DNA of 64,000 nucleotides, taken from assembly GCA_026004795.1 (NCBI GenBank), contig BPJV01000004.1, positions 372,001 to 436,000 of the forward strand, in the 5' to 3' direction. How positions within the stretch are numbered: the first letter of the stretch is position 1; every line of letters starts with the position of its first letter. Under the pieces are notes generated by a model. The model ran no database searches and was not told where the DNA came from. It saw only the letters and a list, made by a program, of their open reading frames with translations. Position numbers and translations under genes: made by a program. Positions 8,932 through 19,097 of the stretch are shown piece by piece. The DNA is from Pirellulaceae bacterium (lineage in GTDB: Bacteria > Planctomycetota > Planctomycetia > Pirellulales > Pirellulaceae).

Positions 8932-9126
8932 GCAGCGGACGATTCTCCCCCCAGAGGACTTCGCATGCTCGCCTCGCAGGGGCCAACGATGACACGGGGG
9001 ACCCATCGTGACTCCGGGGGCCAGCCAGTGATATGCTGGGACCGCTCGAGGCGCGAATGCCCGGTCGTCGCGGATGCCGTCCCGAGCAGAAACATTCGCC
9101 GTAACAAGCATTTAGCCCATGAGAGC

Positions 9127-10374
9127 TCAGGGGTCACGTCGCAGGTCGGCCACCGGTGGGGCGAAGGTTCGCGCATACCATGCCAACCACTGCGATTCAT
9201 CGTAACCGTAGTTCTGTTCCGTGAGCGCTGCTAGCGTGGCATGCACACTAGCGTTTTGTAGCGTTACCTGCACCTTCTTCGGACCGCCGCCGAACGATAA
9301 TCCACCTTGGTTAGAAACGTTCATGTTCGGTCCGCCGCCCGTTTCTTGCACGTGCTCGGTATTTAGGGCTTCGATCAATGGGAGAATAGCCTCCGGCGGG
9401 TTGAATTGTCCCAGGCACTCGGCAGCCCGGTTAACCAACTCATTGTTCGGATTGCGCAGGTGGGCGATGTAGAAAGGGACGGCCCATTCGCGACCATAAG
9501 CAGCCAGTGCATCCAGTGCCGCATGGCGTACCGAAGCAACGGGATCCAGTAGGCTGGTACTCGCTAAAATCTGTGCTGCTTGAGGATTTCGGAAACGCGA
9601 CAAGACTTCGACGTACAGCATCCGCAGCGGGACCGGCGCCGGCTTCTTCGTATCGAGCAGGAATTCCCCCAGGATACCGATCGCCCGCGGGTCGTTGATC
9701 TGGCGAATATGGGCGAGCGCTTCTTCCTGTAGGCGCGCACTTCTGCCGGTCGACGCTTGGGAATGCCAACGATAGAGATCCTTGCGCAATGGTGCAAGTT
9801 CTTGCTGCGCTTTCTCTTCCGCCTCCTCGATGGCTACCGCTTCCGGGAAACGCCACCTTCCCTTGTAGAGGATCTTACCGCGGCGCTCTCCATAGATCTC
9901 ATCTTTACGCACCCAGCGCCCGTTCTCGTCCTTCTTGTACCCGGCCGCTGCTCGGGCTGCTTCATGTTCCGGATCCAGATCAACGGCTCGCTGATAGTGA
10001 GCCTTCGCCAGGCCAGTCAAACCATGCTGTGAACACCATCCGGCCAGGTCATAATGGGCTTGGGCGGTTTCGGGAAGCGTCGCAATCTTCGCCGCATACT
10101 CTTTTTCTGCCTCCGATAACGGCTCGTGACCGTTCCGTTCCAATTCCGATTCGTAGATCTGCAGAAACACTCCCGGTTCGATTTCCACCGTCCACACCGT
10201 CTGCGCTCGCTCATCCACCGTTTGCTGCGTCTGCCGAATCACCTTGCCGGCGACTACACGGCCATCCTGGAAACGAAAAATATCGGCGGTGGCAGTTATC
10301 GGAAATACCGCGAGCGTGAGGATGAGCGACCGGAACGGAGCGTACCAACTGCATGGGGGACGAATCGTCAGCAT
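9127..10374 (-). CDS. Secreted TPR/HEAT-repeat-like protein
   Basis: A predicted exported protein of 415 residues when started at 10374, where the next residues form a signal peptide: basic start, hydrophobic LILTLAVFP, and cleavage near TATA-DIF. Starts at 10422 (ATG) and 10443 (GTG) are possible but add a non-hydrophobic stretch. After a short beta-rich part (about 32-75) there is a TPR-like segment (about 98-145, with LAKAHYQRAVDLDPEHEAA) and a charged helical linker. HEAT-like pairs of helices follow at about 225-345 (NDPRAIGILGEFL, PVASVRHAALDALAAY, NELVNRAAECLGQF). The C-terminus has a Gly-rich loop and ends in YGYDESQWLAWYARTF. This architecture is common in planctomycetes and its function is unknown. 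It is divergent from ruvX. Confidence 0.78.
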   Translation of the reverse strand: MLTIRPPCSWYAPFRSLILTLAVFPITATADIFRFQDGRVVAGKVIRQTQQTVDERAQTVWTVEIEPGVFLQIYESELERNGHEPLSEAEKEYAAKIATLPETAQAHYDLAGWCSQHGLTGLAKAHYQRAVDLDPEHEAARAAAGYKKDENGRWVRKDEIYGERRGKILYKGRWRFPEAVAIEEAEEKAQQELAPLRKDLYRWHSQASTGRSARLQEEALAHIRQINDPRAIGILGEFLLDTKKPAPVPLRMLYVEVLSRFRNPQAAQILASTSLLDPVASVRHAALDALAAYGREWAVPFYIAHLRNPNNELVNRAAECLGQFNPPEAILPLIEALNTEHVQETGGGPNMNVSNQGGLSFGGGPKKVQVTLQNASVHATLAALTEQNYGYDESQWLAWYARTFAPPVADLRRDP

Positions 10375-10558
10375 CCACCTTATTCCGGCAATGACGAACT
10401 TGTTTTCGGCGATCCTGGGCATGCCAATCTGTTTCCCACTCACGATGGTTCAACGGCCGGGTATTCTTATCTATTGTACACTGAGCAAGCGAGAGCCAAC
10501 TTGCCGACCACGTTTCACCATTTTTCTATTTTCTTTCCGACATTGGAGAGGGCGTGTT

Positions 10559-11059
10559 ATGCCGGATGGTAGTCCATCCCACCCAACGGTAGATCCACAG
10601 GGCATCCCCTATTCGGGCAGGCTTATCGGAATCGATTTCGGCACGGTACGTATGGGGCTAGCGGTGTGTGATCCTTCTCAGCAGTGGGTGACACCGTTGG
10701 AGACATGGCAGCGGTCAACACCGCAAAAAGAGACGGCCTATTTTCAACAACTGGTGCGCAGCCAGCGAGTCGCTGGTTGGATCATTGGATTGCCCATCCA
10801 TTGTGATGGAAACGAAAGCCGCAAATCGACTGAAGCGAGGGCGTTTGCCGGCTGGCTGCACGAACTGACTCGCTTGCCGGTCGCCTTTCAGGACGAGCGT
10901 TTCAGCAGTAAAGAGGCGCGCCGCTTGCTCTTCGACACCGGGTTAAGCGGCCGCAGCAAGAAGAAGCGATTGGACCGTATTGCTGCCTACGTCATCTTGA
11001 GCAACTACCTGGAGACGCGCCAGTCGGGAGTTGCCAACAACGCTGCCTTGGAGGATTGA
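10559..11059 (+). CDS. ruvX: Putative pre-16S rRNA nuclease / Holliday junction resolvase-like protein
   Basis: A 166-residue YqgF/RuvX-family RNase H-fold nuclease. Family members mature the 5' end of 16S rRNA, and some have been linked to Holliday junction resolution. The N-terminal motif is LIGIDFGTVRMGLAV, with the catalytic Asp26. The middle motif is FQDERFSSKEA, and the C-terminal part LDRIAAYVILSNYL carries the last acidic residue. The start at 10559 is set by GGAGAGG 9 bases upstream. The frame is open further upstream but overlaps the divergent gene's promoter region. The length is close to the usual 140-160 residues, with a short N-terminal extension. It is monocistronic. Confidence 0.88.
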   Translation: MPDGSPSHPTVDPQGIPYSGRLIGIDFGTVRMGLAVCDPSQQWVTPLETWQRSTPQKETAYFQQLVRSQRVAGWIIGLPIHCDGNESRKSTEARAFAGWLHELTRLPVAFQDERFSSKEARRLLFDTGLSGRSKKKRLDRIAAYVILSNYLETRQSGVANNAALED

Positions 11060-11459
11060 TGATCACGCCGAGCCCGTGGGGGATACCAAAGATTCCCAAC
11101 AGGATGGATCCTCCAAATCGCCCCCATCTCCATGCGGCTGTACCGAGTGGTTACTGGTCGATCGGATCGTCGTCCAGCGGCAGGCCGGAGCAGTCGACTG
11201 TCGGACGATCCCCTTGCCGCTGCGTCGCCTCGCCAGCCACCACTGCAGGCCGCACAAGTGAAGCTGGCGCAGCGCTGCAATCTCACCGTGGGGAGCATCG
11301 TTGAAAAGTAAACCGGCCCGCTGGCCGGCGCGAAACGCGCAGCGATGAACGCGTCAGCGCAACTCGCGCTAGCGCCACCTGCCTACAGGTTAGCCCTCGC
11401 GCGCAGCGGCGGCAGCAGCACGGGAACAACCGCCAGGAGCACGGCGAGTAGTTGAAACG
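11060..11459 (+). other. Gene-free region between convergent ruvX and csoR, with two hairpins
   Basis: No supported gene was found. CCGGCC (11313-11318) pairs with GGCCGG (11323-11328), and GCGCG (11328-11332) pairs with CGCGC (11336-11340), giving two adjacent short stems without a T-run. They may mark transcript ends for the two converging genes. Confidence 0.45.
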
Positions 11460-11741
11460 TTAGCTTTTGCCGTACCGGCGAAAAACTTCCATCAGTTCTT
11501 CTAGCTTTCGTTCTCGCTCGGCCAAATCCTCACTGGCCAACGCCTCGGTAACGCAGGTTCGCAAGTGCGTCTCGAGAACCGATTCGCCAATGCGGCGCAA
11601 CGCTCCGAGAGCAGCAGAGATCTGCATCAGAACGTCTACGCAGTATGCATTGTCCGCAATCATGCGTTCAATGGCGTCTACTTGACCAGCGACTCGACGG
11701 ACGCGATTGCGCAGTTTGGCTGAATGGTCTTCGTCCAGCAT
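11460..11741 (-). CDS. csoR: CsoR-type copper-sensing transcriptional repressor
   Basis: A 93-residue all-helical repressor of the CsoR/RcnR (DUF156) family. The Cu(I)-binding triad of CsoR is present at the expected spacing: Cys34 (in AYCVDVLMQ), His59 (in LETHLRTC) and Cys63. RcnR and FrmR relatives have a different first position, so copper sensing is the best reading. It is divergent from the copper P-type ATPase gene across a 283-base gap containing a CsoR-like operator. By family knowledge, apo-CsoR binds this site and Cu(I) releases it, so both genes should be induced by copper. The start is the ATG at 11741, which gives the usual family length. Confidence 0.9.
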   Translation of the reverse strand: MLDEDHSAKLRNRVRRVAGQVDAIERMIADNAYCVDVLMQISAALGALRRIGESVLETHLRTCVTEALASEDLAERERKLEELMEVFRRYGKS

Positions 11742-11898
11742 CTATCTTCTCAGCTCTCTTACTTCCCCTTTAGGCGATCCGATGGTCACCACAGCGCTTG
11801 CCCGTGGCTCCGCCCCTTCGCTGTTGGCCATGAACGTACCATAGCGAAAAAATGGCTCGTTGGGCATAGCGAATTCTCTTTTTGGCGCGCTATTCGCA

Positions 11899-11915
11899 AT
11901 ACCCCCCTAGGGTAT
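11899..11915. promoter_or_regulatory. CsoR-like operator
   Basis: ATACCCCCCTAGGGTAT is an inverted repeat of ATACCC and GGGTAT around CCCTA. Its TACCC-N5-GGGTA core is the pattern seen in type 2 CsoR operators. It lies between divergent csoR and copA, 110 bases before the copA start, fitting copper-controlled repression of one or both genes. Confidence 0.75.
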
Positions 11916-12024
11916 CCGTCTCAGATGGCCGTTACAATTGTTGGTCGAACCGTCTGGCCGGTCATGGTAACTTGACGGCCGCGGTAACACCACATTTGGC
12001 TACTACACCGTTGGGGACAACAGG

Positions 12025-14508
12025 ATGAATGGCGAAAAAAGGGAAAAGTACGATCCGGTGTGCGGGATGTCGATAACCGCCGAATCGGCGGCGGCGAGCG
12101 TCGAACACGCAGGAGAGACCTACTACTTTTGCTCCTTGCATTGTGCTGAGAAATTTCGCCAAAATCCCGCATCCTTTCTCGACCGCTCGCGCCAGCAGAC
12201 TTCGCGCCATGATCACCGCGGTGGGCCATCTGTCGCCGAGCAGCCGCATAGCTGTTGCGCCACGGGCAAAGCTTCCGGCGTGGCCCCTTCGCCCAAGGGG
12301 GATCAGGAATACGGCGGTACGCATCACGACTGGTCGGCTTCGCGCAGGCCCAGCCGTTCCGGCGGCAGGGCAGTTCCGCTCGACGATCGTGTGTACACGT
12401 GCCCGATGCACCCTGAGGTCGAGCAGGTGGGGCCAGGAAGTTGTCCCCTATGTGGAATGGACCTGGAGCCCAAGGATCTATCAGAGGCGGATGAGAGCGA
12501 GGGGCCCGCTTACCACGACATGTGGCGGCGGTTTGTTGTCGGGGCGATTCTGTCGGTACCACTTCTCGCTCTGGCGATGGGGCCGATGGTGGGGCTGCCC
12601 ATCGCCCAGGGCCTTGGTCGCGCTGGTGGTTGGCTGCAGCTCGTCTTGGCCACGCCGGTCGTGTTTTGGTGCGGATGGCCGCTGCTCCTCCGCGGTGTGC
12701 AGTCGTTTCGCACGGGGCGGTTGAACATGTTTTCGCTCATTGCCGTCGGAGTGTTGGCCGCCTACGGATTCAGTCTCGTGGCCCTTTTGTTTCCGGCCTG
12801 GTTGCCCGCGTCCGTGTTGGAACAGGGGAGACCACCGCTGTACTTCGAAGCGGCGTCCGTAATCATCACCCTGGTATTGCTGGGGCAGGTATTGGAGTTG
12901 CGGGCGCGGAACAAGACCGGAGCTGCGATTCGCGAGTTGATGAAATTGACTCCCGAAACAGCGCATCGCGTCACCGAGCATGGTGAGGAAGACGTGCCGG
13001 TCGAACAGCTTCAGGTAGGGGATCGAGTGCGGATTCGCCCCGGCGAGAAAATCCCTGTCGACGCCGTCGTGGTGGAAGGGACAAGCCAAGTCGATGAATC
13101 GATGCTGACCGGGGAACCGATGCCGGTGCAGAAGCAGCCCGGTGATCGGGTTACCGGTGGCACGATCAATCAAACAGGCACCCTCCTCGTGGAAGCGACA
13201 GAAGTTGGGAAGAACACCGTCCTGCACCGCATCATCGAACTGGTGGCCCAGGCACAGCGTAGCAGGGCGCCGATCCAGAATTTGGCGGATACCGTGGCGG
13301 CGTATTTCGTCCCCGGGGTCATCGTCACAGCGGCCATCGCATTCCTAGGGTGGAGCTTATGGGGACCGGAGCCGAAATTGGTGCATGCGCTGGTGGCCGC
13401 CGTCAGTGTACTGATCATTGCCTGCCCCTGTGCGCTAGGTTTGGCAACTCCCATGTCCGTGATGGTCGGCATCGGTCGCGGAGCGCGCGAGGGCATTCTC
13501 ATCAAGAACGCCGAGGTTCTCCAGCGCATGGAACAGGTCGATACGGTGGTCGTCGACAAGACGGGCACGCTGACTCGCGGTCGACCAGAGGTGACGCAGA
13601 TCTTCGTTGCTGAGCCCTGGCAGCCCGACGAGCTGATACGTTTGGTGGCGACCGTCGAGTCGGTCAGCGAACACCCGTTGGCGCAGGCTATTGTTCGCTA
13701 CGCCAAAGAACGTTTCCAGGAGTTTTCCGCCGCTCCAGAGGATTTCCAAAGCATCACCGGCAAGGGAGTGAAAGGCCGTGTGCAGGATCATGTGGTGCGC
13801 GTGGGCAAACCTCAATGGCTGCAAGAAGAAGGTGTCGACGGGTTATCGGAGATGCCGTCTGAAGTGGAAGAACGCCAATCAACCGGTGCCACCATTGTTT
13901 GCATCGCCGTGGATCAGCATTACGTGGGCGCCCTGGCCATCACCGATCCGATCAAGGAGACCACTCCCGGTGCCGTGCGGACGCTACATCGGCTGGGCCT
14001 GCGCATCGTGATGCTCACCGGCGATCAAGAGGCTACCGCCCGCGCCGTGGCACAGACGCTGGGGATCGATGAATATCAGGCCGAGGTCACGCCCGAACAG
14101 AAGCACGCTTTCATCATGAAACTACGACAAGCCGGAAAGGTGGTCGCGATGGCCGGAGACGGTATCAACGACGCTCCTGCCCTCGCCGCCGCCGACGTGG
14201 GAATCGCCATGGGAACCGGTACGGGGATTGCCATGGAGTCCTCTGATGTCACCCTGGTGGGAGGCGATTTAAGGGGCATCGCCGCGGCGATTCTGCTCAG
14301 TCGCCGAACGATGGCCAATATTCGGCAGAACCTTTTCTTTGCCTTCGCCTACAATGCAATCGGCATCCCCATCGCGGCGGGAGTGCTCTACCCTTGGACG
14401 GGGGTCTTGTTGAGCCCGATGATTGCGGCGGCGGCGATGAGCTTCAGCAGCGTGTCGGTCCTATTGAACGCCTTGCGATTGCGGCAGGCGAAGTTGCAAT
14501 ACGATTAA
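12025..14508 (+). CDS. copA: Copper-translocating P1B-type ATPase with YHS and heavy-metal-binding N-terminal domains
   Basis: An inner-membrane pump of 827 residues that exports copper from the cytoplasm using ATP. The N-terminus holds a YHS domain (residues about 8-53, DPVCGM and YYFCSLHC), a His/Cys-rich linker and a heavy-metal-binding domain (about 124-150, YTCPMHPEV and CPLCGMD). Eight membrane segments follow the P1B layout. The metal-passage motif CPC is at 467-469, the phosphorylated Asp511 is in DKTGTLT, the HP motif is in SEHPLAQA, and the hinge is [10 protein letters not shown]. There is no CXXC HMA domain; the YHS plus YTCPMHP architecture is seen in CopA/CopB-like ATPases of many environmental bacteria. 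It is divergent from csoR and is probably repressed by it. Confidence 0.92.
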   Translation: MNGEKREKYDPVCGMSITAESAAASVEHAGETYYFCSLHCAEKFRQNPASFLDRSRQQTSRHDHRGGPSVAEQPHSCCATGKASGVAPSPKGDQEYGGTHHDWSASRRPSRSGGRAVPLDDRVYTCPMHPEVEQVGPGSCPLCGMDLEPKDLSEADESEGPAYHDMWRRFVVGAILSVPLLALAMGPMVGLPIAQGLGRAGGWLQLVLATPVVFWCGWPLLLRGVQSFRTGRLNMFSLIAVGVLAAYGFSLVALLFPAWLPASVLEQGRPPLYFEAASVIITLVLLGQVLELRARNKTGAAIRELMKLTPETAHRVTEHGEEDVPVEQLQVGDRVRIRPGEKIPVDAVVVEGTSQVDESMLTGEPMPVQKQPGDRVTGGTINQTGTLLVEATEVGKNTVLHRIIELVAQAQRSRAPIQNLADTVAAYFVPGVIVTAAIAFLGWSLWGPEPKLVHALVAAVSVLIIACPCALGLATPMSVMVGIGRGAREGILIKNAEVLQRMEQVDTVVVDKTGTLTRGRPEVTQIFVAEPWQPDELIRLVATVESVSEHPLAQAIVRYAKERFQEFSAAPEDFQSITGKGVKGRVQDHVVRVGKPQWLQEEGVDGLSEMPSEVEERQSTGATIVCIAVDQHYVGALAITDPIKETTPGAVRTLHRLGLRIVMLTGDQEATARAVAQTLGIDEYQAEVTPEQKHAFIMKLRQAGKVVAMAGDGINDAPALAAADVGIAMGTGTGIAMESSDVTLVGGDLRGIAAAILLSRRTMANIRQNLFFAFAYNAIGIPIAAGVLYPWTGVLLSPMIAAAAMSFSSVSVLLNALRLRQAKLQYD

Positions 14509-14893
14509 CGGGCTGGGCATGTCTAATGGATAGAGCATGTCGAGGTGGATCTGGCGATATTGTACCTTGTTGATGGTCAGGATAAAATCTAATGAGACCT
14601 CCGCGATGGAGTTGCTCACCCAATCGACATCCCACCTTGGTAAGACAATCCCGCCCATTTTCGACATCGGCACCTGTGGTGAATTCCTGCCGGCGATGCG
14701 ATCAAGATCGCTTAACGATCCGTCATCGCCGGCTGAGAGATCGTTCCAGGTTCCTTCCTTGCTACGTTGGTATTTGAGGTTGCAGGGGTGGTCACCTCCA
14801 CGTCCCACTCCCGGTCCCGGGGAGTCGATCGGTAGCAACATGTCAGCGGTATCGAATTGCTGGAACAACCCCATGAAGGAAGTTGGTCATCCT
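14509..14893 (+). other. Gene-poor leader region before the DUF1592 gene
   Basis: The sense strand carries a possible promoter, TTGTAC (14560-14565), a 17-base spacer and TAAAAT (14583-14588). It would give a leader of about 300 bases. The opposite strand holds a 137-codon open frame (14461-14874) of unremarkable composition, which is not claimed as a gene because it overlaps the end of copA and shows no domain. Confidence 0.35.
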
Positions 14894-17425
14894 ATGAATG
14901 GCAAGAACTCGGCACAGAATCCATCAGGGAATCGCGGCTGGCCGTCCTGGCGCGCTTGCGGTATTGGATGCTCGCCGTGTGGCGAGTGCCTACCTCGCCC
15001 CATAATCTTGACGGCCCGTGATTACCAATACGGCGACGCACTTCGCGTTGCCCTAGGTATGGGAATGGCATTATTGCTGAGCCTCTTTGGTGTCCCTTCC
15101 GAACCAACTCGAGCCGAGGAGGATTCGATCGCCGCATTGCGCCAGGCGATTTCCCAACTGGAGCTGACGCCTATTCAGCGCCACGGTGCAGAAATCTATG
15201 CCAACCTGTGCGCCGATTGCCATGGCGATGTGGGACAAGGTGTCGAAGGAGCCTTTGAAGCGCCCTTGGTGGGCGACGAATCGATCGGCCAGCTCGCAGA
15301 TCGCATCCATCGCACGATGCCCGAGGGGAGTCCGGAAGAGTGCGAGGGAGAAGACGCCCAGGCGGTGGCAGAATACATCCATTACGCCTTCTACAGCGAG
15401 GCCGCTCAGCTTCGGTTGAGGCCACCGAAAGCGCTACTTACCCACTTGACGACCACCCAATTGCGGCAAAGTCTCGCGGACCTGTTCGCCATGGACAGCT
15501 GGATGCCGACCGTATCTGGCGAACAGGGACTGAAGGCAGAGTATTACAATGGAGAACGCCGCAAGAAAGAGGAGCTGAAGGCCGAACGCGTCGACCCGGC
15601 GATCGATTTCGATTGGGGGCGTGATCCACCGGTTGAAGGAATCGACCCGGACGAATTCTCCATCTTATGGTCCGGTGGGTTGGTTGTCCCCGAAAGTGGC
15701 GAGTATGAAATCGTCGTCCACAGTACCTGTTCGTTCATGTTCTACCTCGGGGGAGGTGGTCGCGAGTTCATTAACAACCACGTGCAGTCGGGAGATAAGA
15801 CTGAGTTTCGCCGTAAAATCTACTTGTTAGCCGGATCCGTCTATCCGCTGCGCATCGAGTTCCGGCAACGTAAACGAAAGACTGAAATCCCCCCGGCACG
15901 CATCCAGCTTGCTTGGGCTCCTCCGGATGGTGTCGAGCGGCCGATCAGTGCGGAAAACCTCGTCCCGCACGGCGCCCCGGCCACCTTTTCCTTGCAAACA
16001 CCTCTACCCCCCGATGACCGCAGTTACGGCTACGAGCGCGGCATTGGCGTGAGTCGGCAATGGGAGGAGGCGACCACGGCGGCGGCCATCGAATTCGCCG
16101 AGGCGATCATCGACGAGAAGTGGCCCGAATATCAACGTCGCCATCGCGATAAGGTGAAGGATCGCCAGGCGTTGAAGGAGTTTCTGGAACAGCTCTTAAG
16201 TGCGGCCATGCGTCGGCCACTGGACGACGCGCTGCGGCAGCGATACATCGACAACCAGCTAGCCGCGGAGCCGGACGACGCGGAAGCGATCAAGCGTGTC
16301 TTGTTGGCTGGTCTGAAGAGTCCGTTCTTCTTATACCCTTCCCTGGACATTGACCAACCGCCCGCGGCACGTACGGCAAACCAGTTGGCCCTTGTCTTGT
16401 TGGACTCACTTCCTACCGATAAACGCCTCCGCCAGGCTATCGAGAGCGAAAAACTCGGTACCGACGAGGAGGTCCGACGCATCGCTCGTACGCTGCTTAA
16501 CGACTATCGCGTGCGAGCCAAAACACGAGCCATGCTCCACGGGTGGTTGAATCTGGATCACCTGTCCGACCTCAGCAAAGACCCGGAGCAGTTTCCGGGA
16601 TTCGATCAGCCGCTAGTGGCCGACCTGCGCATGAGTCTGTTAAGGCTGTTGGATGCCATCGTATGGTCCGAATCGAGCGACTACCGGAAATTCTTCACCC
16701 TCGACCGCAGTTTGACCACGCCGCGCATTGCTGCCTACTACGGTGACCACTGGCTGCCCGCAGAACCGTGGAAGACGGGCTTTGAAACGCAGTGGACCGT
16801 CTCGTCGCCGAAGCATCGTGGGTTGCTCACCCATCCCTTTTTGCTCGGCGGGCTCGCCTATCACGATTCCACATCTCCGATTCACCGGGGGGTGTTTTTG
16901 ACCCGTTACCTGCTGGGGCGCGTCATTCGCCCCCCCGCAGAAGCATTTTCGCCGCTCAGCCCCGACCTGCACCCCGATCTGACGACACGCGAGCGAGTGG
17001 AATTGCAAACCAGCCCTGAGTTTTGCCAGTCGTGCCATAGCAAAATCAATGCCCTCGGGTTCACCCTCGAAAACTTTGATGCCATTGGTCGGTACCGGGA
17101 AACCGAGCGTGGCAAACCGATCGATCCCCGCGGTAGTTACATCACGCGGACCGGCGAGAGGGTCGAGTTTTCTGGTGCTGCGGACCTGGCAAAGTTTTTG
17201 GCCGAAAGCGATGATGCCGTGCGAGCCTTCGTGACTCGCGCTTTCCAACATTTCGTCAAGCAACCCCCGGCAGCCTTCGGTGCCGATACCGTCGATAGAC
17301 TTGTGGAACGTTTTCGGGCATCGGGCTTCAAGATATCGGAGCTCATTGTCGAAATCGCCGTCGAGGCCACGCGGCCGATGCGTCAGGCGAACCAGGAAAT
17401 CGCTAGCACTACGGCGCGGCAATAG
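14894..17425 (+). CDS. Planctomycete cytochrome c / PA14 / DUF1592-DUF1588-DUF1585 protein
   Basis: A predicted exported protein of 843 residues. After a long Cys-containing leader and a hydrophobic segment (ALRVALGMGMALLLSLFG) comes a c-type cytochrome domain with heme motif CADCH. A PA14-like beta-domain follows (AEYYNG through QLAWAPPDG), then DUF1592 (about 365-550), DUF1588 (GVFLTRYLLGRVIRPPAEAF, CQSCH) and DUF1585 at the end. This architecture is typical of planctomycetes, where the gene is paired with a DUF1552 gene as here. The function is unproven; proposals involve periplasmic redox chemistry on polymers. Start choice is uncertain: ATG 14894 has a distant AAGGA, and ATG 14873 or a TTG at about 15008, which gives a cleaner signal peptide, are alternatives. 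Confidence 0.83.
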   Translation: MNGKNSAQNPSGNRGWPSWRACGIGCSPCGECLPRPIILTARDYQYGDALRVALGMGMALLLSLFGVPSEPTRAEEDSIAALRQAISQLELTPIQRHGAEIYANLCADCHGDVGQGVEGAFEAPLVGDESIGQLADRIHRTMPEGSPEECEGEDAQAVAEYIHYAFYSEAAQLRLRPPKALLTHLTTTQLRQSLADLFAMDSWMPTVSGEQGLKAEYYNGERRKKEELKAERVDPAIDFDWGRDPPVEGIDPDEFSILWSGGLVVPESGEYEIVVHSTCSFMFYLGGGGREFINNHVQSGDKTEFRRKIYLLAGSVYPLRIEFRQRKRKTEIPPARIQLAWAPPDGVERPISAENLVPHGAPATFSLQTPLPPDDRSYGYERGIGVSRQWEEATTAAAIEFAEAIIDEKWPEYQRRHRDKVKDRQALKEFLEQLLSAAMRRPLDDALRQRYIDNQLAAEPDDAEAIKRVLLAGLKSPFFLYPSLDIDQPPAARTANQLALVLLDSLPTDKRLRQAIESEKLGTDEEVRRIARTLLNDYRVRAKTRAMLHGWLNLDHLSDLSKDPEQFPGFDQPLVADLRMSLLRLLDAIVWSESSDYRKFFTLDRSLTTPRIAAYYGDHWLPAEPWKTGFETQWTVSSPKHRGLLTHPFLLGGLAYHDSTSPIHRGVFLTRYLLGRVIRPPAEAFSPLSPDLHPDLTTRERVELQTSPEFCQSCHSKINALGFTLENFDAIGRYRETERGKPIDPRGSYITRTGERVEFSGAADLAKFLAESDDAVRAFVTRAFQHFVKQPPAAFGADTVDRLVERFRASGFKISELIVEIAVEATRPMRQANQEIASTTARQ

Positions 17426-17575
17426 ATTATGATAAACTACGAGTTCCGCGATAACGTTGGAGTTGGCACGCTTCATGCACCGACTCCCTATCGGTAATGG
17501 CGAGCCACCCTGTTTTTTCTCTCGGGGCAGGGGAGGATCAGGGACGCTCCCAGAGAAACCGGTTATCCACTCTCC

Positions 17576-17581
17576 TATAAT
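17576..17581 (+). promoter_or_regulatory. Possible -10 element before the DUF1552 gene
   Basis: A consensus TATAAT lies 85 bases before the start, but no good -35 element is visible at the right distance. The gene may alternatively be read through from the upstream DUF1592 gene. Confidence 0.3.
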
Positions 17582-17665
17582 GGTGAGATCCTGCCGAAAA
17601 CATACCTTCCTTCCTTGCGGCCACGTTGCTGGTACGCACCTACCTTCAGCAAAAGGAGCTCAACA

Positions 17666-19021
17666 ATGGGCAAACGAGAACGACTTAAGGAATGCCACAC
17701 ACGTCGAGAATTCGTCAAGCGGTTTGGAGTTAGCGCCGCCGCAGCCAACTTGCTCATGGGGCTTCCAAGCCTCTCGCTGGGGGGAACCGAGAAACGTCGC
17801 AAACAACGATTGGTATTCGTGTTCAGTCCCAACGGTGTGATTCCCGCCCACTTTTGGCCTGACCAGCCGGGGGAGCACCGTGAGTTTAAACGTATCCTCC
17901 AGCCACTTGCCGACTTGCGTCAACATGTGCTGACGCTCAAGGGCGTATGCAACAAAATCAAAGGTGATGGTGACGGTCACATGCGGGGGATCGGTTGCCT
18001 GCTGACCGGTATTGAGCTGTTTCCCGGCGACATCCAAGGTGGGTCGGATACGCCGGCTGGTTGGTCAATGGGCATCTCCATCGACCAACATTTGAAGAAC
18101 CAACTCCAAGCCGATCCGGCCACCCGTACGCGATTCGGTTCGCTGGAGTTTGGTGTCATGGTGCCCGATCGTGCCGATACGTGGACTCGCTGGTCCTATG
18201 CAGGCCCCAATCAACCGGTGGCGCCGATCGACAATCCGTACGAGATGTTCAACAAGCTGTATGGGCAGAGCCGCAATCGCGAGATCCTCGCTAGCGTTCT
18301 GGACGATGTCACTGAGGATTTTGAACGCGTGAAGGAATTGCTGAGCAAAGAGGATCGGCAGTTGCTCGAAAACCACGTCGATCTGGTGCGCGGTATTGAG
18401 AAAGAGTTGCAGATGGAATTGGAGATGGCGAAGCGATCCGAGGACAATGTCCACCTCGTTCCCGATCTGCCTCCCAATGTGGACGAAGAGAATGACAACA
18501 TGCCGTTGCTGACCCGCATGCAGATGGATTTGTTGGTCAACAGCTTTTTGGGCGACTTTGCACGTATCGCCACCTTCCAGATTACGAACAGCGTGGGGCA
18601 GCCTCGCATGCGTTGGCTGGGTATCGACGAAGGCCATCATACGCTGTCCCACGAGCCAGATAGTAACGAGGACGCTTACGAGAAGCTGATAAAAATCAAC
18701 ACTTGGTACTGCGAACAGGTTGCCTATCTGGCCAAGCGATTGGCCGAGACCCCAGAACCTGGTGGCGATGGTTCCATGCTCGATCACACGACCATTATTT
18801 GGACCAACGAACTGGGTAAAGGGAACTCGCATACGCGGGATAACATCCCCTTCGTACTGGTCGGTGGCGGGCTTGGCTTCAAGACGGGGCGGGCATTGGA
18901 CTTCAAGAATGTCCCGCACAATCGATTGTTGATGAGCATCTGCGAAGCGATGGGACATCCAACCCCGTCTTTCGGCAATCCAGACTACTGCACCGACGGC
19001 CCGCTGACGGGACTCGCGTAA
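17666..19021 (+). CDS. DUF1552 protein with Tat-like signal
   Basis: A 451-residue member of DUF1552, a family largely confined to planctomycetes, verrucomicrobia and related soil bacteria. The start at 17666 is set by AAAAGGAG upstream. The N-terminus carries twin arginines (RREFVKRFG, Arg13-Arg14) and a hydrophobic stretch, typical of Tat export of folded or cofactor-bearing proteins. The body has the alkaline-phosphatase/sulfatase-like features of the family: [16 protein letters not shown] near residue 50, and late motifs [11 protein letters not shown] and [14 protein letters not shown]. It follows the DUF1592 cytochrome gene by 240 bases, a standing partnership in these phyla. The biochemical role is not established. 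Confidence 0.87.
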   Translation: MGKRERLKECHTRREFVKRFGVSAAAANLLMGLPSLSLGGTEKRRKQRLVFVFSPNGVIPAHFWPDQPGEHREFKRILQPLADLRQHVLTLKGVCNKIKGDGDGHMRGIGCLLTGIELFPGDIQGGSDTPAGWSMGISIDQHLKNQLQADPATRTRFGSLEFGVMVPDRADTWTRWSYAGPNQPVAPIDNPYEMFNKLYGQSRNREILASVLDDVTEDFERVKELLSKEDRQLLENHVDLVRGIEKELQMELEMAKRSEDNVHLVPDLPPNVDEENDNMPLLTRMQMDLLVNSFLGDFARIATFQITNSVGQPRMRWLGIDEGHHTLSHEPDSNEDAYEKLIKINTWYCEQVAYLAKRLAETPEPGGDGSMLDHTTIIWTNELGKGNSHTRDNIPFVLVGGGLGFKTGRALDFKNVPHNRLLMSICEAMGHPTPSFGNPDYCTDGPLTGLA

Positions 19022-19050
19022 AGGGGAAACTTGGCCCAAGCATGGCGTCG

Positions 19051-19097
19051 AGAATCTGCCGTCCGGTGGACAGAAACGAGGATTCTCCACCGGACGG
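19051..19097 (+). terminator. Strong 12-base-pair hairpin after the DUF1552 gene
   Basis: CCGTCCGGTGGA (19059-19070) is a perfect inverse of TCCACCGGACGG (19086-19097) around a 15-base loop, starting 38 bases after the stop. An alternative pairing AGAATC (19051-19056) with GATTCT (19081-19086) competes with it. There is no T-run, so it may end transcription weakly or protect the 3' end. Confidence 0.5.

Noticed and set aside
11388-11480. Hydrophobic minus-strand peptide (FQLLAVLLAVVPVLLPPLRA) after csoR
   Set aside because: No start codon outside csoR and no ribosome binding site; a GC-rich Leu/Val run by chance is more likely.
14461-14874. 137-codon minus-strand frame between copA and the DUF1592 gene
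   Set aside because: Composition is acceptable but it overlaps the end of copA, has no ribosome binding site and no recognisable domain, so it is kept only as an observation.
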